A stretch of DNA of 64,000 nt from positions 1,054,001 through 1,118,000 of the forward strand of contig NZ_JBCNJT010000002.1 of assembly GCF_039596395.1 (NCBI RefSeq), given 5' to 3'. The stretch comes from Fluviicola sp. GTDB lineage: Bacteria > Bacteroidota > Bacteroidia > Flavobacteriales_D > Crocinitomicaceae. Shown piece by piece: positions 61,054-64,000 of the stretch (within the stretch, counting starts at the first letter, position 1; each line of letters begins with the position of its first letter). The notes beneath the pieces were generated by a model. That model had not been told where the DNA came from, made no database searches, and saw only the letters and a program-made list of their open reading frames with translations. The position numbers and the translations under genes were made by a program.

Positions 61054-61746
61054 ATGGCTAAGCAAAAATCAATTTTATTAGCAGAAGATGATGACAATTT
61101 AGGTCAATTATTACAAACGTTTCTTAAAGCCAAAGGTTATCAGGTAGAGCTTGCCCGCAATGGAAAGCACGCGTATGAAAAATACACAGACGGACATTTC
61201 GATTTCTGTATTTTTGATGTAATGATGCCTGAAATGGATGGTTTTACGCTTGCAAAAGAAGTCCGTTTGATTGATCCTAAAATCCCGATTTTATTCCTGA
61301 CAGCGAAAGCAATGAAGGAAGATAAACTGGAAGGTTTCGAAAGTGGTGCGGATGATTACATGACCAAACCGTTTACCATGGAAGAGTTGCTGGCGCGTAT
61401 CGAAGCAATTTTGAGACGTACGGGCGGTTCCGATAACGACGAAAGCGAAATTCAGCAAATCGGGAATATCCAGTATGAACCGGTTTCACGAATCCTTCAT
61501 TTGAAAGAGGAAAATAAAAAGCTGACAACGAAGGAAGGGCAGTTGCTTCACCTGTTGTGCAAAAACCGCAATGAAGTTTTGGACAGACAAGCTGCTTTGC
61601 GTGCAATCTGGGGAGATGACAACTATTTCAACGGCCGCTCCATGGATGTATACATTGCCAAATTGCGCAAATTGCTGAAAGAAGATGAGCGCATCGAAAT
61701 CCTGAATATCCACGGAAAAGGATTCAAACTGATTGTTCACGAATAG
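61054..61746 (+). CDS. OmpR-family response regulator
   Basis: The protein has 230 residues from ATG 61054, two bases after the histidine kinase stop; I reject an in-frame upstream ATG at 60985 that would overlap the kinase. The receiver domain has the acidic pocket (LLAEDDD), the phosphorylated Asp in CIFDVMMPEMDG, and the conserved Lys in YMTKPF; the C-terminal winged helix (about 130-228) includes LRAIWGDDNYFNGRSMDVYIAKLRK. It is the transcription factor of the pair. Confidence 0.95.
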   Translation: MAKQKSILLAEDDDNLGQLLQTFLKAKGYQVELARNGKHAYEKYTDGHFDFCIFDVMMPEMDGFTLAKEVRLIDPKIPILFLTAKAMKEDKLEGFESGADDYMTKPFTMEELLARIEAILRRTGGSDNDESEIQQIGNIQYEPVSRILHLKEENKKLTTKEGQLLHLLCKNRNEVLDRQAALRAIWGDDNYFNGRSMDVYIAKLRKLLKEDERIEILNIHGKGFKLIVHE

Positions 61747-61776
61747 TGGACAGGATCAAACGGTTTAAAGAGTTTA

Positions 61777-61824
61777 AAAGTTCAACATTTGGAACCTCCG
61801 GAACTTTTTGAACGTTGAAACTTT
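61777..61824. repeat. Imperfect hairpin after response regulator
   Basis: AAAGTTCAAC (61777-61786) pairs imperfectly with GTTGAAACTTT (61814-61824) around GGAACCTCCGGAAC. It lies in the 105-base gap before the OmpA-like gene and may terminate the two-component operon. Confidence 0.45.
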
Positions 61825-61851
61825 CAGGATAAAAACTATATTCGCTCAGTG

Positions 61852-63477
61852 ATGCGGAAAAATAATCGGAAGATCCGTCGTTTGGCGGGTCTTTTTTCTT
61901 GGGGTATAAAAACCGGCCTGTTACTGAACCTGTTGGTGCTCAGTAATCAATACGCGTCTGCCCAGGAAGTCTTTTCCATTTATTATCCAAGCGGTGATTA
62001 CAAATTGCTGGAAGACAACAAACAGGAGATCAACAAATACATTTTTTCCCACAACCTGAAGAAAATAGATAGTTTGCAGGTCATTGGCTATGCAGATTCT
62101 ACCGGGAAGAAACGACTGAATATGCGCCTTTCTCACAAACGGGCGGATAAAGTCAAAGAATATTTGGTTAAGATCCTTCCTGCAAAAACTCCGGTTTCCA
62201 GCTTTGCCCGCGGAGAAGAAAATGCACTTCGCAATCCCAATGATAATCACAGGAGGGTCGAAATCCATTTGTTTTATGCCGGAAAACTGGTGGAAGATTC
62301 TACCGAATTGTACGAATACTTCGGAAATACGAAAACCTGCTTTGTGCTTTCTGATTCGGTGATGAAGAATTGCAACATTATCCGCTTCAATGACGGCAGG
62401 AGCAATATGGTAATCCTGGAAATGGAACCACATTTATTCTCCAGGAACCAGGTTTATTACACACTCACGAAAGGTTCCCAATATGCGAAAATCATTAAGT
62501 GGAAGCTGGAAATGAGCGGAGAAGGCTGGTGGCGCCACGAGCGTTACAGGGCGCGAATTAAGGAAGCCGACTTTGAATCTTACGGGGTCTTGACAAAGAA
62601 AAAAGTCCATGCCGACTATAACGAATGCATTGTCTGTGACAAAGATATGAATGCCCCGCTGAAATTGAAATCGGAGCTTTTGCCGGAAGTCTACATCATG
62701 CAGCATTTACAGTTGCGAAAGAAAATGCTAGAGGGAGAATACCTGCTGATCGTTCCGCAGGATTATGTTTCGCCTTCCAGGTCCTATTATTTCGATAAAA
62801 ATTACGACCGGCCGATCGAATGGCATACCAAATTCGGGATACGCAACAGGCCCTATTATTTTGCAAGCGTTCCGGCTGAATATTTGAAAAACAAAGATTG
62901 GAACGTTTATTCCAATCGCTCAACCTGCATTCCGTCGGGAGATTCGTTGAAAATCAATTATCCGCTGGATACCCTGGGCCCGCATCAATGTTTACCGGAA
63001 TCAAGAGGCGGATTGAATGCGCTCGAATACGGACTCGAAGCAACTTACTGGAATTACGATTTCCGTGCGGCGGCCATTTCCGGGTATGCGCAATATACGG
63101 GCACGCGTTTCGAGTACAGCCTAAACCTTGGAGTGGATCTGAAAGCACGGTTCCAGGCAATGCTCGAAACAGATTACCTGATCTTTTCCTTCGACCCTTA
63201 CAAGCAGACGTTTATCGGGAATGCAAACCGCTCATTGATCCATGATTTTCACCCCACATTGGCGGCTTACGCGGGAACCAATCTCACATTCATCAGTGAT
63301 CGTCCGAACGCCGGACTGATCCACGCTTTGTACATCGGCGCGGCTTACAATAACAATCCCTTTTCGCTGTCATTCGACCGGTTTTACACCAACCTCGGGG
63401 TCTGCACCAATTACCTGAATTCCGGAGGACTGAATTTCTCCCTGTATTTGCAGGTTGGCGTGAAATTTAAAATGTAA
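61852..63477 (+). CDS. OmpA-like domain protein with predicted C-terminal barrel
   Basis: From ATG 61852 the protein has 541 residues with a signal peptide (about 1-38, ending YASAQ). The OmpA-like peptidoglycan-binding domain is at the N-terminus (about 45-140; GYADSTGKKRLNMRLSHKRADKVKEYL), which is unusual because it is normally C-terminal. A middle part of unknown fold follows, and the last 150 residues have alternating strands with aromatic ends, ending in LYLQVGVKFKM, suggesting an outer membrane barrel. Function unknown. Confidence 0.75.
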   Translation: MRKNNRKIRRLAGLFSWGIKTGLLLNLLVLSNQYASAQEVFSIYYPSGDYKLLEDNKQEINKYIFSHNLKKIDSLQVIGYADSTGKKRLNMRLSHKRADKVKEYLVKILPAKTPVSSFARGEENALRNPNDNHRRVEIHLFYAGKLVEDSTELYEYFGNTKTCFVLSDSVMKNCNIIRFNDGRSNMVILEMEPHLFSRNQVYYTLTKGSQYAKIIKWKLEMSGEGWWRHERYRARIKEADFESYGVLTKKKVHADYNECIVCDKDMNAPLKLKSELLPEVYIMQHLQLRKKMLEGEYLLIVPQDYVSPSRSYYFDKNYDRPIEWHTKFGIRNRPYYFASVPAEYLKNKDWNVYSNRSTCIPSGDSLKINYPLDTLGPHQCLPESRGGLNALEYGLEATYWNYDFRAAAISGYAQYTGTRFEYSLNLGVDLKARFQAMLETDYLIFSFDPYKQTFIGNANRSLIHDFHPTLAAYAGTNLTFISDRPNAGLIHALYIGAAYNNNPFSLSFDRFYTNLGVCTNYLNSGGLNFSLYLQVGVKFKM

Positions 63478-63483
63478 AATATA

Positions 63484-63513
63484 GGTAGGGGTGAAAAATT
63501 TTCCACCCCTACC
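63484..63513. repeat. Palindromic hairpin, GGTAGGGGTG arms
   Basis: GGTAGGGGTG (63484-63493) pairs with CACCCCTACC (63504-63513); the AT-rich centre AAAATTTT is also self-complementary. It lies seven bases after the OmpA-like gene stop and may be a terminator or dispersed repeat. Confidence 0.6.
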
Positions 63514-63541
63514 CGGAATGATAAAAGCATTCGCTTTTTCT

Positions 63542-63549
63542 TATCTTTG
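63542..63549 (+). promoter_or_regulatory. Candidate -7 box (TATCTTTG)
   Basis: Matches TAnnTTTG, 19 bases before the aldehyde dehydrogenase ATG at 63569. Confidence 0.5.
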
Positions 63550-63568
63550 CAATGAAAAATAGAAAACA

Positions 63569-64000
63569 ATGATTCGTCTTCAAAACTTTATCAACGGAGA
63601 ATTACTTGCACCGGTTAAGGGGCAATACATCGATAATTACGAACCGGCAACCGGTAAAGTTTATGGAGAAATTCCGAATTCTACGGAAGAAGATGTAGAA
63701 CTGGCGGTTCAGGCTGCTGAAAAAGCATTCCCGATCTGGTCGAATATGACCAATGAAGAGCGCGGTGCCATCATGATGCGTATCAGTTTGGGTATTGAAA
63801 AGCGCATGGATGAATTTGTGGCTGCAGAATCCCGCGATAACGGAAAACCGCTTTCATTGGCGGCGCATGTGGATATTCCGCGCGCGGTTTCCAATTTCCA
63901 TTTTTTCGCCACGGCAGTGGAGCACTTTGCTTCCGAATCGCATTACATGGAAGGAATGGGAATCAACTATACAACCCGCAAGCCGATCGGAGTAGTCGGA
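63569..64000 (+). CDS. Aldehyde dehydrogenase, N-terminal 144 residues only
   Basis: The open frame runs from ATG 63569 to the window edge. It has the N-terminal NAD-binding segment of the aldehyde dehydrogenase superfamily: FINGELLAP, YEPATGKVYGEIP, VELAVQAAEKAFPIWS, ESRDNGKPLS and RKPIGVVG. The MIRLQNFINGE start and general pattern resemble 2-aminomuconate semialdehyde or hydroxymuconate semialdehyde dehydrogenases; the substrate cannot be fixed because the active-site Cys and Glu are outside the window. Confidence 0.9.
   Translation, partial: MIRLQNFINGELLAPVKGQYIDNYEPATGKVYGEIPNSTEEDVELAVQAAEKAFPIWSNMTNEERGAIMMRISLGIEKRMDEFVAAESRDNGKPLSLAAHVDIPRAVSNFHFFATAVEHFASESHYMEGMGINYTTRKPIGVVG

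Noticed and set aside
1-64000. CRISPR arrays, rRNA and tRNA genes
   Set aside because: I looked for regularly spaced repeats, rRNA motifs and tRNA TpsiC-like GTTCGAATC sequences and found none convincing.

Overview
The window looks like chromosome of a Bacteroidota member, most likely a Flavobacteriia-type bacterium (a Fluviicola-like lineage is a guess). The evidence is a complete flexirubin pigment locus (darA/darB plus an aryl-polyene type II polyketide set with a tyrosine-ammonia-lyase-like enzyme), a Bacteroidota-type tyrosine integrase, a type IX secretion-like C-terminal domain, weak ribosome-binding sites, and recurrent TAnnTTTG -7 promoter boxes. No rRNA, tRNA or CRISPR array was seen.

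Layout. (1) About 1-4001: one end of an AT-rich integrative element with small genes of unknown function, two helix-turn-helix proteins and a tyrosine recombinase; it stops just before hemA. (2) 4388-7199: hemA-hemC-hemD, early C5-pathway tetrapyrrole synthesis. (3) 7345-42016: the flexirubin region. Operon A runs leftward from 30041 to 17767: methyltransferase, ammonia lyase, FabG, four ketosynthase-fold proteins plus one half-ketosynthase, two ACPs, two dehydratases, thioesterase, acyltransferase, deacetylase, LolA. Operon B runs leftward from 16129 to 8130: darA, darB, a 132-aa orphan, a BtrH-like transacylase, an ABC exporter, and an ACP/KS/CLF set. A glycosyltransferase lies between them on the other strand. 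Rightward from 30230 come two CrtI-like oxidoreductases, a 1267-aa transporter/acyltransferase/methyltransferase fusion and a halogenase-like flavoprotein. An adenylating enzyme, a C45-type autoproteolytic protein and a phosphopantetheinyl transferase close the locus. (4) 42100-51617: accessory and housekeeping genes (lipoprotein, secreted protein, 2-hydroxyacid dehydrogenase, envelope-stress trio, a GxxExxY gene boxed by inverted repeats, an Lrp regulator, acyltransferase 3, a UvrD-like helicase, cysS). (5) 51714-64000: rnpA, S41 protease, O-antigen-ligase-like protein, mgtE, fasciclin protein, DEAD-box-type helicase, two-component pair, OmpA-like protein, and a truncated aldehyde dehydrogenase.

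How the pigment genes fit together (inference from families). The lyase makes p-coumarate, the adenylating enzyme activates it, and the KS/CLF pairs with ACPs, FabG and dehydratases extend it into an aryl polyene. The methyltransferase and halogenase-like enzyme decorate the ring. DarB and DarA make the dialkylresorcinol. An acyltransferase, best candidate the BtrH-like protein, would join acid and resorcinol as the ester. The phosphopantetheinyl transferase activates the ACPs. ABC, MMPL and LolA proteins are placed to move the pigment to the outer membrane.

Most unusual signals: the inverted-repeat-bounded GxxExxY cassette at 45099-45612, the uncharacterised integrative element with a possible frameshifted gene, the half-ketosynthase, the triple-domain MMPL fusion, and highly folded intergenic DNA at 49801-50040 and 46293-46496.
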